64,000 nt of DNA, taken from the NCBI GenBank assembly GCA_034406715.1, contig CP137871.1, forward strand, positions 62,001 through 126,000. The letters run 5' to 3'. Made by a program: the position numbers and the translations under genes. This DNA is from Rhodotorula mucilaginosa (lineage: Eukaryota; Basidiomycota; Microbotryomycetes; Sporidiobolales; Sporidiobolaceae). Positions 34,483 to 45,660 of this stretch are shown here, in pieces. The notes beneath the pieces are model-generated. The model saw nothing but the letters and a program-made list of their open reading frames with translations, searched no databases and was not told where the DNA came from. Position 1 is the first letter of the stretch. Each line of letters begins with the position of its first letter.

Positions 34483-35139
34483 TCATCCGGACGAGTCCAA
34501 GCCCATTGCGCGCTGTTCCAACGGCTTTTCGATCCCGCCTCTATTTCATTTTTTCTCCTCCTCTGCTCGCCTTCGCGTTCTGCCCCCCGCCCGCCCGTGC
34601 GCGGCCCTGTTGTCATCCTCCCCTTTACACTTTCCCATCGTAAACTCAACTTCGCCCACTTCCCTTATCCCCCTTTGTCGTGCCTCTCGTGACCAAGTGA
34701 CCCCCCTTTTCTCCTTCGCAATTGCATTTCCTATACGATCAGGGTTTATCTCGATGCCCGATCCACGCGTTCCTCGCGCGCCGGAGCAGAGTCCTGCCAA
34801 GAGCAATTGATCCACAGTATACTGTACCGAGCTTCGGACCTCCGATCGTAGTAACAAACTGTACTCGAGCATGCACGGCTCCAGAAGCGCCAGAAGCGCT
34901 TGTCGATCCCTGTGGCATCGATCATGTCTGTACACACAAGATCGGAACCTCGGGCCGACTGACCGAATGCGGTTCGAGCGGCGGAGAGACGGCGGAGAGG
35001 CGGCGGAGCGATGCCCCTCGTACCGCAAGCTAGCTCCACTTGCGCGAGATTCCGGAGGCCGTCTTTCTCTCTCTCTCTCTGCATACATCACCATTAGGCC
35101 CAACGAACAGCCGAGCGTACGCCGGAAACTTTGCAAGTC
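34483..35139. other. Intergenic, 657 bp
   Basis: This is the 3' flank of the light-chain gene followed by the promoter of the NmrA-like gene. It contains pyrimidine tracts (34545-34580) and a CT dinucleotide run at about 35066-35081. No gene was recognised. Confidence 0.5.
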
Positions 35140-36777
35140 ATGACGACTACCACGTCCGCCGCCGCCGCCGCCGCCACCTCCTCCGACGAAACGATTCAAA
35201 CTTCCCAGATCGCTCGGACGAGGCACGTGATTGTGACAGTCATCGGAGCGACAGGCCACCAAGGCTCCGGAGTCGTCGCAGCTTTTCTCCGTCCATTCTC
35301 GTCCTCCTCCCTCGAAGACGGTGCCGACAACCCCGAATACGCCGTCCGAGCCGTGAGTTCCAACCCCTCCGGCTCAAAATCCCAAGCCCTCCTCTCCGCT
35401 CACCCCTCCGCCGCCTCGTCCCCACGACTCACCCTCGTTCAAGCTGACCTCGCCAATGTCGAGAGTTTGAAGGAAGCGATCCGGGGGAGTGATGGCGTGT
35501 TTTTCGCGGGCCCGTTCATGCCGGGCGAGGGGGCCAAGGCGGAAGAGTCCGAGGAAGCGAAATGGGGCAGGAACGTCGTCGACGCCGTCAAGGTGAGTAC
35601 CCTCGCCGCGCATTTTTTCTTCGCATCTGCTCCCTTCCTTCCTGTTCACGCCGGAGCGACTCTCGGTCCGCAAAAAGAGAAGAGGGAAAAACTGACTGGT
35701 GTTTTCCTCGTTGGCGCGTCGGGTGGACCGCGCTCGATCGATTCGCAGGCCTGCGGAGTCGAGCACTTTATCTACTCGTCCTTGAACCACCTCAGCGTAC
35801 TCAGCAAAGGGAAATACGTCAACGTCGTCCACGAGGATGCAAAGGCCCTTGTCGCGCAGTACGCGCAGGCTCAGCTCAAAGCCGTCACGCTCTTGGTCCC
35901 GCGTGAGTTCCTGTTGTTTTTCTCTCTCTCAAAACTGTATTAGGAGCAAGAAGCCGTGAGTACTGACGAAAAGTTGCGCGGACGAGGATCAGCCGCTTTT
36001 TACAGCAATCTTGCATGGCCGCTCTTTGCCCGTTGCGAAAGTGAGCTGTGCAAAGCTCTCTGCATCGGCAATGAGCGAACTGAGATTTCGCTGACATCCC
36101 TTCCTGCGATCTGTTCCCTCCAGAGGACGGGACGGTGACAATTTGCGTACCGGTCGATCCCGAAGTCAAGATGGAATGGGTCGACGAAGGGTTCGACATC
36201 GGCAACTTTGCAGCAGGTACGGGTTTGGGTTTGCGCTCAATACTTCATTTTCCGGACCGCTCGATTACATCTCCTAACAGCATGATACGACCCCTTCCTC
36301 CCGTGAACGTGCGTCCGCAGCCGCTTTCCGCGCCGGACCCGCCGTCACGGGTGGCAAGACCTACCCCGTCTGCAGTCCGCGCATCACACCCGTCGAGCTC
36401 GCTCAATAATACGATTGTGCGATGGGAGAAAAGACGCGCGTGCAGCGCTTGTCGCTCGAGGAGGCGAGGCAACTCGCCGCGGTCATGATGGGCGAATCGG
36501 CTGCGCTCGAATTGACGGAGCTGTTTTTGTGCGTGCCACTTCCGCTTTCTCTCCTCTCTTCCGTGTCTCCGTCCCTCCCTGAAAGCGGCGTTCCTGACTG
36601 GTTGGTATGTGCGATCCGGCTCGCAGTTGACTCGCCGAAGTCCCGGAAGGGACGATCTGCTCGGGCACAATGAAGCCCGAAGACGACACGAGCCACGCCG
36701 ACTTGGGCGTCAAGGCGTCGTCACTCACGCAGTTTCTCCAGAGGACGGGGTTCAGAGTACCGCCAGCGATGAGTTAG
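35140..36777 (+). pseudogene. NmrA-like NAD(P)-binding protein, probably inactivated
   Basis: The ATG at 35140 leads into VTVIGATGHQGSGVVAAFLR, the dinucleotide-binding glycine motif of NmrA-like regulators and reductases. Exons continue with ADLANVESLKEAIRGSDGVF, CGVEHFIYSSLNHLSVLSKG and, after an intron at about 35901-35991, AFYSNLAWPLFARCE, DGTVTICVPVDPEVKMEWVD and GGKTYPVCSPRITPVELAQ. Directly after ELAQ an in-frame TAA lies at 36407-36409, and the same frame then continues in family sequence (MGEKTRVQRLSLEEARQLAA). Further on, ESGVPDW, SQLTR and VPEGTICSGTMKPEDD lie in different frames without convincing splice sites. The end, GVKASSLTQFLQRTGFRVPP, is still recognisable. Several lesions therefore seem present. 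It sits beside four other broken genes. Confidence 0.65.
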
Positions 36778-36883
36778 CTCATGCGGAGAACTCCTCTATG
36801 TCGCTGTGAATAGTCCGTGATTCTGTAGATCCCCCTCTTTTCGCGGGCACAAAGCGAGTTGCAAAGAGAAGACTGGATGTGTT

Positions 36884-39303
36884 CTACTGCATTCCGAGCT
36901 GTTGCAGTAAGAGGGCCGGGGTGCAGCTCCAGGCGTGGCAGAACGACTGGCTCGAGAAGGCGCCGTACGGTGAGAAGCGAGGTTGCGAAGGGATCCAGCA
37001 CTTGAAAAATGTGTCGGCGCCGGCGTCAATCATCGAGCTGGTGAGTTGTGTAAAGTGGAGGCGTAGGGGTATCAGAAAGGGTTCAAGGGCGAGGCGGGCG
37101 GTGGGAGAAGGGTGAGGCGAGCGAGAGGGCGAAGGAGGCGAAGGAGGCGAAGGAGGCGAAGGAGGCGAGAAGGCGATGAAAAGGCGACAGCACGAGTAAT
37201 CGCAAGACGGGAACGAAGAGTGATATCAGCACTCTCTCAACCGTGTGCAGATAATTGAAACCTGATCGCAACTCACCCCCAATAATGCAAGATGTGTTTA
37301 AGTGCGAGATCGGTCAGGCCCGCTTTGATGAGGGCCTCGCAGAGCTGCCCGAAAAGACAATGAACCATCAGCTTTGCGTCGTCATACCGCGCAACTCAGG
37401 CATGATTTGACTCACGTAATGATGCAAATAGGGCGTGTTGCCTTGGATGATCGACTGGTCCCCGTAAGCCGTGCGCAAGGCGACCTGCGCTTCTTCCTCC
37501 GAGTCGGTGACACCGGCCAGGACGGCCCAGGCGTTGCTCGCCCACGACAACTGCTTGTCTGGGCCGCTCAGGAAGACTTTGCCGTTGAAGGAGGTCTTGC
37601 GGATTGCGGAGCGGAGTTTCGAAGCGAGCTCCGAGGCGGGAATGCTTGAAGACTCCGACAGGGTGATCGTCGGTTTGGGCTTGCCCAACACGGAGGCGAG
37701 GTCGATAAGGGCCTTGAGGGCAAAGATAAAGATTGACTGAATCGCGACCGACTTTTCGAGCTTTTCGTGCCCTGCCGGCGGAGAAAGCCCGTCCGTTAGT
37801 CACTGATCTCGCTGAGGATCTTCGGAGGACACTAGGGCAAACTCACATTCGACAAAGTGCCAATCACTACCTCCCAACAAGCTCTTCGGGATTGGGACTT
37901 CGTAGATAAAGTCGGAGCTGACTCGACGGGCGGCAATGTCGAATTGCTTGCGAGCGATTTCAAAAGGTCATCGCCGGTCGCGGTGTCGCCCGAGTCGTTG
38001 ACGTAGTCAAGGAGCGTGCACGTATAGAGGAGAGCGTAGTCCACTGTGTACGTTTTGAGAGTCAGCTGCAGTAGGCGCAGAGGCACGAAAACTGGACTGC
38101 AGCGGCGCTCGCCCACGATACACTCACTGATGCTGTTCCTGCCCGTGTGCGGTTCCGGCTTTTCATACGCGCAGGCGCAGAGCTTGCCCTCTGCATTGAA
38201 GGGCATAGCCGCAAAGAGGTACAGGCATTGTTTGACGAGGTCGCGATCTTTGTAGGTCGCGTAAGATGCGAGCGCCTGCAACCGGAGGTCGCCAATCCAG
38301 AGTTGCTGGTCCCGTCGCGGACCGTCTTCGTAGACTGTCTGCATGCAGTCTCGGAGCGTGACCATCGCGGCGTCGTCGATCTGCCGGAGCTTGAGTTTCT
38401 GCTCGTCCGTCAAGTTGAGGGCCGGCGACTTGAAAGTGAGCGGGCAAGGGTTCGCCTGCCCGACGGACGAGACGGCGGTCGCGACCATGTCGCTAAATCA
38501 CAAGCCAAAGCGGATTGAGGTCGCCACGACTTCAATCTTGATGTACCGGAAGCGTAGCGGTTTGCAATCCGCATCTTTTGCGGCTTGTAGTGCGGCTTTT
38601 GGAGAACGACCGTCTCTTCGGGGAGCCATGATTTCGACAGGAAGCCGCTGTGGAACAACAAATGGGTCAGTAATTGCCCCTAGACCGGCACTGAAAGAAG
38701 GGACAACGTACTTGTACGGTTCGAATGACTCGGCGACATCGTTCAGGACCTCGCCGAACGTCAGCTTGATCCTCGCGGGTGCATCTGCCGGTTTGATCTC
38801 GTGCGGCAAGCCCGCCAGTCCAAACTCGAGGTACCCCGTAACGTGCTCGCCGACGTCGAGGATGCACTGGTCGCCGCTGCTGAGCAGAGGCAGCTCTTCG
38901 AGGCGGTCGACGGGCGCCGCCTTCTTGCTCCAGCCGAGGATGGCCAACTCGTCGCGCTCGACGACGATGACCTTGCTGACCGGGATCCGCGTCTCGAGCA
39001 GCTTAGGCTTGAGCGATTCGGATTCTCCAGAAGGCGCTCATCCGGCGGCGGGAACGCGCTCACGAACGGCTCAACATTGGCGGCGGGCATCTTGGTTTCG
39101 CTAACTTGCTCTTTGGGACCCAAGCCCGACGTTCATGCATCTGGGATGAACAGCTGCAATGCTCGGGGCAATGTTCAAAGCTCCACCGACGCTGCCGTGG
39201 GGGCGATCTTCTCCCAGAAACGGAAATGCTCCGCCCAGCTCGAGGCAAAGATGCGCCGACCGCGGCACCATTCCGCCGAGAATTCCTTCTCGCCCACTTC
39301 CAT
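36884..39303 (-). pseudogene. Alpha-L-rhamnosidase-like (GH78-type) pseudogene
   Basis: The likely original start is the ATG at 39303 (MEVGEKEFSAEWCRGRRIFA). Family-like segments follow: CILDVGEHVTGYLEFGLAGL, FRYIKIEVVATS, QQLWIGDLRLQALASYATYK, KQCLYLFAAMPFNAEGKLCA, DYALLYTCTLLDYVNDSGDT, LSWASNAWAVLAGVTDSEEE and AGADTFFKCWIPSQPRFSPY. These match the catalytic (alpha/alpha)6 region of rhamnosidases. The frame is broken repeatedly: in-frame TGA at 39175-39177, 39133-39135 and 38498-38500, and frame changes near 39020, in 38570-38640 and near 37965. No GT-AG pair explains them. All three TGA codons would become CGA (Arg) by one T-to-C change. The enzyme would have released L-rhamnose from glycosides. 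It is divergent from the transporter across 173 bp. Confidence 0.75.
37129..37175. repeat. Short 9-bp tandem repeat
   Basis: About five copies of the unit GCGAAGGAG with a slightly altered last copy lie in an intron of the rhamnosidase-like pseudogene. It is probably a simple minisatellite. Confidence 0.7.
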
Positions 39304-39315
39304 CGATCGCTGGTC

Positions 39316-39334
39316 CTCGTGGAATTCTCACGAG
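39316..39334. promoter_or_regulatory. Palindrome in the rhamnosidase/transporter promoter
   Basis: CTCGTGGAATTCTCACGAG is an inverted repeat with 6-bp arms. It lies just upstream of the pseudogene start at 39303 and within the 173-bp divergent gap to the transporter. It could be an operator for the cluster regulator; that role is a guess. Confidence 0.25.
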
Positions 39335-39476
39335 ATGATCCGCCGACCTGTGTTCGGGCCTTTCATATGGCGCATCTCGAAACAGAAGCTGCGCCATGCT
39401 TAAGGACGCGGAGCCCCTTGCTGCTCCTCCTTTCTCTGCTTCCTCACCCAGCTATCGCCTCTCCCCCACCCTCAGC

Positions 39477-41797
39477 ATGACAATGAGTTCTGCAGACGGC
39501 TTGCAGTTCAAGCAAGAGATCTACCACGACGAGAAGGTGTTTGCCCTCGACGAGGCCGGGCAGGCCCTCCGAGCAGAGGCTCGCTCACCGTGGAAAGTCC
39601 TCCGTGAGAATGCTCGAGCGGTGGCGGTCGTCCTTGCGGTCCAGGTCAGTCTTTTCCACGTCTTGTTCTGGTGAGATCTGACCTGTATTGCGGTCACTGA
39701 TACCCTGCCCCTGACCCGAGTACAGTCTTCTGCCATCATCGTCGGAATTGAGTTCTCGCTTCCGGGAAATCTGCTTGCGATCCCCGCCGTGCGTGTCCCT
39801 TTTCCTCCTTTCCGCTTTCTATCAGCTTCTCCTCGTTCCTTCCTAATTACTCTGTCCCCTATACAGTTCCTGCGGCAATTCGGCTCGCTTTCGGAAAAGA
39901 CCGGCAAGTATGCCATCGCGTCAAAACATCTCACGATGTGAGTGCCATCGAGTCTGCGCTCTCCCACCCGCTCAGTCCTGATCATTCGCGCATTTTACAG
40001 TTGGGCGGCGTTGTTCGCCACCTTCCAGACCCTCGGACTCATGTTCGGTGGACAGATCTCGGACCGCTTTGGTCGGCGGGGGGCGCTTTACTTGGTCCTC
40101 TTCTTCATCTACATCGTGCGTTCCCGTCTCGCGTGAGTCCTCAATGGCTGACATACCCTGCTCCGTAATAGGGTGTCATGCTCGAGATCATCGCTACGAC
40201 CTGGCAAATGTGGCTCGGCAGCAAGATCGTCATCGGATTCGGAACCGGAATCATGCAGGTACGCCATCTCGCTCTCTGTTTCGTCGCTTGACCCGGCCGT
40301 ATGTACTGACTATCACTTCATCACAGACTTGCGTCGTGACCTATGTCAGCGAGGTCGCCCCGCGCGAGCTCCGAGGCATCGGACTCAGTCTTTTCAACAT
40401 GGCGATGAACATCGGAGGCCTCGCCGGTACGCACGCGTTTGTTGTTTGCGGAGTTGGAGTCTATGCTGATCTATACCTGTCATTTCACAGCTACCCTCAT
40501 CCCGTGGGGCACTCAGAAGCACTACGGCGTCGATCCGACCGACAACCGCGCATTCCGCGTTCCTCTTTACGTCGCGATTGCCTGCCCGACCATCACCCTC
40601 GTCCTCCAGCTCCTTCTCCTTGTCGAGTCGCCGTGGTGGCTCATGATGAAGGGCTGTCAAGACCAGGCGCGCAAGGCGCTCGACTATCTCTACGGCAAGA
40701 CGCCCGGTTACGACTCGGACAAGGCAGTGGCGGAGCTCGAGTACACGCTCGCCAAGGAAGCGGAGATCAAGGCGGCGGTGAGTGGTGACTCTCCAGATAA
40801 TATGCCTGTGATTCACCACTGATTCTGGCACTTCCTCAGGCCGCCGGCGCCACCTACCTCGACTGCTTCCGCGGAATCAACGGGCGACGCACCTTCTGCG
40901 CCGTCTTCCCTGCTCTGACCCATGAGCGGCCAGAATCTTGCAGGAACATACGCTTCCCTCTTCCTATCCCTTGCGGGGCAGAAAGACCCGCTGGCATCGT
41001 CCGTCATCATCACCGCCGTCGGACTCGCCTGCAATTTCCTCAGCTTCTTCATCCTCGAGTCGAAACATATCGGACGCTGGTTCCTCCTCTTCGCCGCCCT
41101 CATCGTGATGTTACTGTGCATGCTCGGCATCGCCCTCATCGACGTCATCGCAAACGACAACGGCAACTACACCGGCGCCGCTGGCAAGATGCTCACTTTC
41201 TTTGTAGCGCTCTTCACCGCCGGGAGTACCCTCGGACCCGGAGTTGCAGGCTGGACTTACACTGGTATGTCTGATCGATATTACCTCACACTAGGTCCTA
41301 GCTCCGGAGACCAGCGCTGACTCGCGGCTTTCTCCTTCTCACAGGCGAAGCCGGCTCCTCTCGCCTCCGCGCCAAGACCGCGACCCTCGGCACGGCCGGA
41401 AACGCCGTCGCCGGTCTGGTTTGGACGTCTGTGTTGCCGTACTTGCTCGACGCGGATGAAGTGAACCTCGGTCCGAAGACGGGTGAGCCTTCTCTCTTTT
41501 TGCGATTCCTTCTTGCCTCTCCGACTCGCTTAATTCGCTACGGAAGACTGACAACCCTCCCCTTTCTCGGCCACAGGATTCATTTTCTTCGGGTTCGGCG
41601 TCGCCTGCGTCGTCCTCGTCTGGTTCTTCATCCCGGATCTGACCGGCCGCACATTCGCCCAAATCGACGAACTCTTAGCTCGGCGCATCCCGGCACGCAA
41701 GTTCAGCAAGACCGAAACCACAGGCGACTACGGCAACAACCTCGACGAGACTGCTCAGCGAGTCGAGGCCTTCACCTCGAAAGATCAGGAGGTCTGA
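39477..41797 (+). pseudogene. MFS sugar transporter, frameshifted (likely L-rhamnose uptake)
   Basis: The start is taken as ATG 39477 (MTMSSADGLQFKQEIYHDEK); an in-frame ATG at 39396 is an alternative. Exons give NLLAIPAFLRQFGSLSEKTG, MFGGQISDRFGRRGALYLVL (the GxxxDRxGRR loop), VTYVSEVAPRELRGIGLSLF and ESPWWLMMKGCQDQARKALD, all typical of the sugar-porter branch of MFS. In the exon after about 40840 the frame reads GRRTFCAVFPALT and then leaves family sequence. Family sequence resumes in another frame at MSGQNLAGTYASLFLSLAGQ. The expected join is LTQQMSGQNL, so about 5 nt seem missing near 40918-40921. Later exons (FIFFGFGVACVVLVWFFIPD, LTGRTFAQIDELLARRIPAR) are fine and the stop is at 41797. 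Only this one lesion was seen. Substrate is inferred from the neighbours. Confidence 0.75.
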
Positions 41798-42298
41798 TGC
41801 TGCTCCAACCCTTCATAGCCAAAGTTTCTCATCGGTGTTGGTGTTCTAGTCTGGCCAGACTTCCTTTGTATATTCTGAAATATCGTGTTGATCCTGTTCA
41901 AACTTTGCCTGGACGCGCCACGAGCCGGTCTAAGGTCCGTCAAAAAAGCGCCGCAACCTGCACAATCTCCAGTGTTGCACCTTTTTTCGTGAGGGAATCT
42001 CCTCGTCTCTTGCACACTTCACTTCTAAATCTCACCACGGTCTCACTGTCCTGTTCACGCAAGTGCGTATGGTGTAAGAGTCAGCCAAGCAAAAGGGGAG
42101 ACTACAGCACGATTTGGGGATGACAAAGCGCAGAGTCCTCCTCCTTTCCTCGACACGTTCTTTCTGCTCGCGCCACCAACTTGATAAGAGGGCAGCGAGT
42201 CGTGCGCAAGACAGAGCGCACATCGAAAAAGGCGCAGAGAGAATGAAATACAACCCGATATCTGCTTCCTACGCGCACATCGACAGATTCGCGACCAC
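41798..42298. other. Convergent intergenic region, 501 bp
   Basis: This gap lies between the stops of the transporter and LRA3. No gene was recognised. It presumably carries both 3' ends. Confidence 0.5.
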
Positions 42299-44051
42299 CT
42301 AGTGCTTAACCCCATTCGTCTTTGCCGAGCCATTGATCCGCGCGAGTTTCTGCGCCGCCTTCTGGACAAGGACCTCCTCCTCCGTGTGCGACAATCCGAC
42401 TTCGGGGTTCGGAGCGAGGAAGTGACTCGAAGGGAGGAGCGTGCAAGCCGGGTTGAGCTCGAGCCCGAACCCGGGAGCGTCCGAGACGTCGATCGAGCCG
42501 CCGTGCGGGACCGGCTCGTTCAGGAAGAGGTTGCCAAAGACGGCGGCGATCGACTTGCCGTCGGCCGAGTTGGCAATGTCTGCCGACGAAGGAGAAGCCG
42601 TCAGCTTTTGTGTGAGCAAGGTAGAAACCGCCGCGGGGCGAGCTCACATTCGCAGAACGGCGAGTGGACCTGACTCATGATGTAGTGGCACGAGTACGGG
42701 CCAGATCCGTGCGGGATGACGGGAATGTCGTAAGCGGCGGCTTGAGCACTGACTTTGAGGACTGCAAGAATCGAGAGGATTTAGTTGAGGAGTTCGCATC
42801 CTGCAAGAACGGGTCCAGGGCACTCACGCTCTGTCAGGCCGCCGAGCCACATGACGTCCGGTTGGAGAATGTCGACGGAGCGGTCCTCGATCAGCTTGCG
42901 GAAGCTGCAATGAGCGTGTGGCGTCAGTGCCGGATTGGAATGGTTTCGCGGAAGGAAAGGAAGCGAGACCCACCCGTAAGGCGAGTACTCGTGCTCTCCC
43001 GTCGTCCACTTGACTTGCGGCATCCGTTGCTTCAGCAGCTTGTGGCCGTCAAAGTCGTCCGGGTGAAGGACCTGCAGCACGCGTCGGTTCAGTTTTCATT
43101 CTTGAACAATCCCGAGGCGCGAACGAAGCGCGAAGGCTCACCTCCTCGAACCAGTTGATCTTGACCTTTTCATCGATACATGCCTGCGCGAGCTCGATTG
43201 CAGATTGCACGTCGAGTGACATCCAGCAGTCGACCATGAGCGGGAAATCGTCGCCGAGGTCTTGCCGATGCGCTTTCAAAAAGTCGACGTTGCGGCGGAC
43301 AAAGTTGAAACCGTCCTTGGGGCTGTACGGCAGGGCGACCTTGGCACCCCAGAAGCCCATCCGGCGCGCGTGTGTAGGCTCCGGGCCGGTCAGGTAGAAC
43401 GGGATCTTGCCGTCCTTGACGCGGCCGCCAATCATTTTCTGCGAAAGCACGAGAGTCAGGCAGGGGGTCCAGCCTCCGGCTAGGTAGATCTCTACTCACG
43501 TAGACTGGTTCGCGGCGGATCTTGCCGAGCAAGTCCCAGATCGCGAGGTCGACGACGGAAATGGCCGCGACGGGGAGGCCTTTCCGGCCGTAGTACGTCG
43601 AAGCCTTGAACATTTGCTCCCACATGAGGTTCTGCACACGTGCGGATCAGCTCGATTTGTACTCTTTGAGGATCAGGAAACGTGTGCGCGTGCTACTGAC
43701 GGTATCGCGCGGGTCCGCTCCGACGACAAAGCGAGCAAAGTGGTTCTCAATGAGCCAGCAAGCGGGAGGGCCGCCAAAGCCGGTCGCGACGCCCTGGGTG
43801 CCGTCACTGGCGGTGATGATGCAGACGAGCGAGCCGAGGACGTCGATCCCGAACGAAGTGCGGTTCTCGCGGTACTTTTCCCAACCCGACATGGGCGTCG
43901 AGACGCCGCATTTCGTGTCGGGCAGTTCGCAGTGCGGCTTGCCTCCGTCGAGGATTCAGTGTCCGCCCTTCTGGCGGTGGTAGTCGCCACCATCTCCGTC
44001 GGTAGCAGGGATGAAGGTCTCGATCTTGACAATGGTCGGGAAGGAAGTCAT
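42299..44051 (-). pseudogene. LRA3: L-rhamnonate dehydratase (LRA3) with a nonsense codon
   Basis: This enolase-superfamily enzyme converts L-rhamnonate to 2-keto-3-deoxy-L-rhamnonate. The ATG at 44051 gives MTSFPTIVKIETFIPATDGD, then GGDYHRQKGGH, an in-frame TGA (43956-43958), and ILDGGKPHCELPDTKCGVST in the same frame. Homologs have Trp here, so TGG to TGA is the simplest reading. No intron of normal size could remove it. The rest is intact across seven or so exons: MSGWEKYRENRTSFGIDVLG, TGFGGPPACWLIENHFARFV, VVDLAIWDLLGKIRREPVY, LGDDFPLMVDCWMSLDVQSA, INWFEEV, KWTTGEHEYSPYG, VDILQPDVMWLGGLTE and VIPHGSGPYSCHYIMSQVHS, which include the expected metal ligands. It is divergent from LRA4. Confidence 0.85.
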
Positions 44052-44310
44052 GGCGTTGTTCGGTTCAGTCGGGGTTCACGATGAGGAGGAGGAGCAGGTG
44101 GGCGGCGGGAGCAGCAGCAGAGGGAGCAGCGCAGGTCCAATTCCTTAGCAGCCAACGGCATCTCGGGCTGCTCTCTCTCGGTGTGCACTGCACCTCGAAA
44201 CACGCCGAGCGGGGGGACGCCGCTTGTGTCGGCGGAGCAACGGACCGAGCGGCGGAATTCACCCTCCGACCACTCACTTCGCTCGCCCCCACTCACACAT
44301 TATCTGGGCT

Positions 44311-44348
44311 CGGACTGCTACATCGATATCGGCATGTTACATAGTCCG
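44311..44348. promoter_or_regulatory. Inverted CGGACT repeat in the LRA3/LRA4 promoter
   Basis: CGGACT at 44311-44316 and its inverse AGTCCG at 44343-44348 flank a spacer that itself carries ACAT...ATGT. Paired CGG triplets are typical binding sites for Zn2Cys6 regulators such as the one encoded nearby. The site lies in the 520-bp gap between divergent LRA3 and LRA4. The role is inference. Confidence 0.3.
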
Positions 44349-44571
44349 CTCGGGGATTGCTCCCCGCCCGCTCTCCTGGCGCTTCTCCACCCGCGCTCGG
44401 ACTTGCGCGCGACTGTCCGTGATTCTCGCCCGCAGCACTACTGCTCACGATACAGACAACGCCGAAAGGCATCGCTAGCTCACTGCTTTCATCTCCGACT
44501 CTCCACGCGAGCCCGTCAGCTGAACCGATCCGTCTACTCGCGCCGATTACATACTGCTTGATCCGCAAACC

Positions 44572-45660
44572 ATGAGCGACGTACAAAAGACAGTTCCTTC
44601 CGGCGTGTATGCGCCGCTGTACACATTCTTCCACGAAGACGAGCCCCTCGACCTCGAGGCATTCAAGCAACACGTGAAATGGGTCGCGAGCGCCGGAGGT
44701 AAGTGAACGAGCCCTTCGTGCGCGCCAACGACGCCAAAATCTGAATCCTGCTCACATCCAACATGTTCCTGGACGGAACTACAGTCGGAATTGTCGCCCT
44801 CGGTAGTTCTGGCGAAGCTGTTCACCTCTCGCACGACGAGCGGCGCGAGGTCCTCCTCGCGGCGCGTCAAGTCCTCGACTCGGATGCATCGCTCGCCGCC
44901 ATCCCGCTCATTGCAGGAACGCCGGCCAGTTCGACGAGGGAAACGATCGAGTTGACGCGACAGGCTGCCGAGTGCGGTGCCGACTTTGCTATGGTCATCA
45001 CGCCGGGTGGGTCTGCCTTCCTGCGAGGCCGCTTCCTCGACAATGTTTCTTTTCGCTGACCCGCCCGCCTCTTGCAGGCTACTTTGCCGGCGCCCTCACG
45101 CGAGCCGCCATCAAGCAGTTCTTCACAGATGTGGCCGAAGCCAGTGAAATCCCTCCTGTTCGGCGGAACTTGCGCACTCATTGCCTTCTCTTTCCATAGA
45201 CTCTCCCGCTTGACTTCGCTCGATAACTTTGCCGTGCTCGGGGGTTTCGCCGACTTTATGAGCGCAGGCCTCTTCCTTGATGGAGCGGACTGCATCACCG
45301 GCTTGGCAAATCTTGCTCCGGTGAGGGAGGCTTTCTTTCTTTCTTTTTCCCCGACACTGGACTCATCATCCTCCTTCACCCCGGCAGAAAACATGCATGA
45401 AGCTCTACAAAGCGACGACAGAATATCTCCAGTCGCCGACTGCCGAAGCCTTGGACGAGGTGCGACGCTTGCAGGGCATCGTCTCGCGCGGAGATTGGCC
45501 CGTCATCAAGGGAGGCATTGCCGGTCCGAAGTACGTCCTCGACAGGATCCGAGGGTACGGCGGCGCACCGCGCAGGCCACTGCTGCCGATGGAGGCCAAA
45601 GATGGAGAGAAGATGCTGGCGGCTCTTCAGGAGATCCTCGATCACGAGAAAACGCTGTAG
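44572..45660 (+). pseudogene. LRA4: 2-keto-3-deoxy-L-rhamnonate aldolase (LRA4), active site deleted
   Basis: This DapA-family aldolase splits 2-keto-3-deoxy-L-rhamnonate into pyruvate and L-lactaldehyde. The ATG at 44572 (MSDVQKTVPSGVYAPLYTFF) and the exons GIVALGSSGEAVHLSHDERR, IPLIAGTPASSTRETIELTR, CGADFAMVITPG and YFAGALTRAAIKQFFTDVAE are normal. After ASEIP (about 45155) the sequence passes almost directly to LTSLDNFAVLGGFADFMSAG. About 40-45 residues are absent. They should hold the catalytic Tyr (YNYPG-type motif) and the Schiff-base Lys (GVKLTCG-type motif). The remainder (FLDGADCITGLANLAP, MKLYKATTEYLQSPTAEALD) is intact to the stop at 45660. The missing stretch is a deletion in the DNA, since no intron here could contain it. 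Confidence 0.8.
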
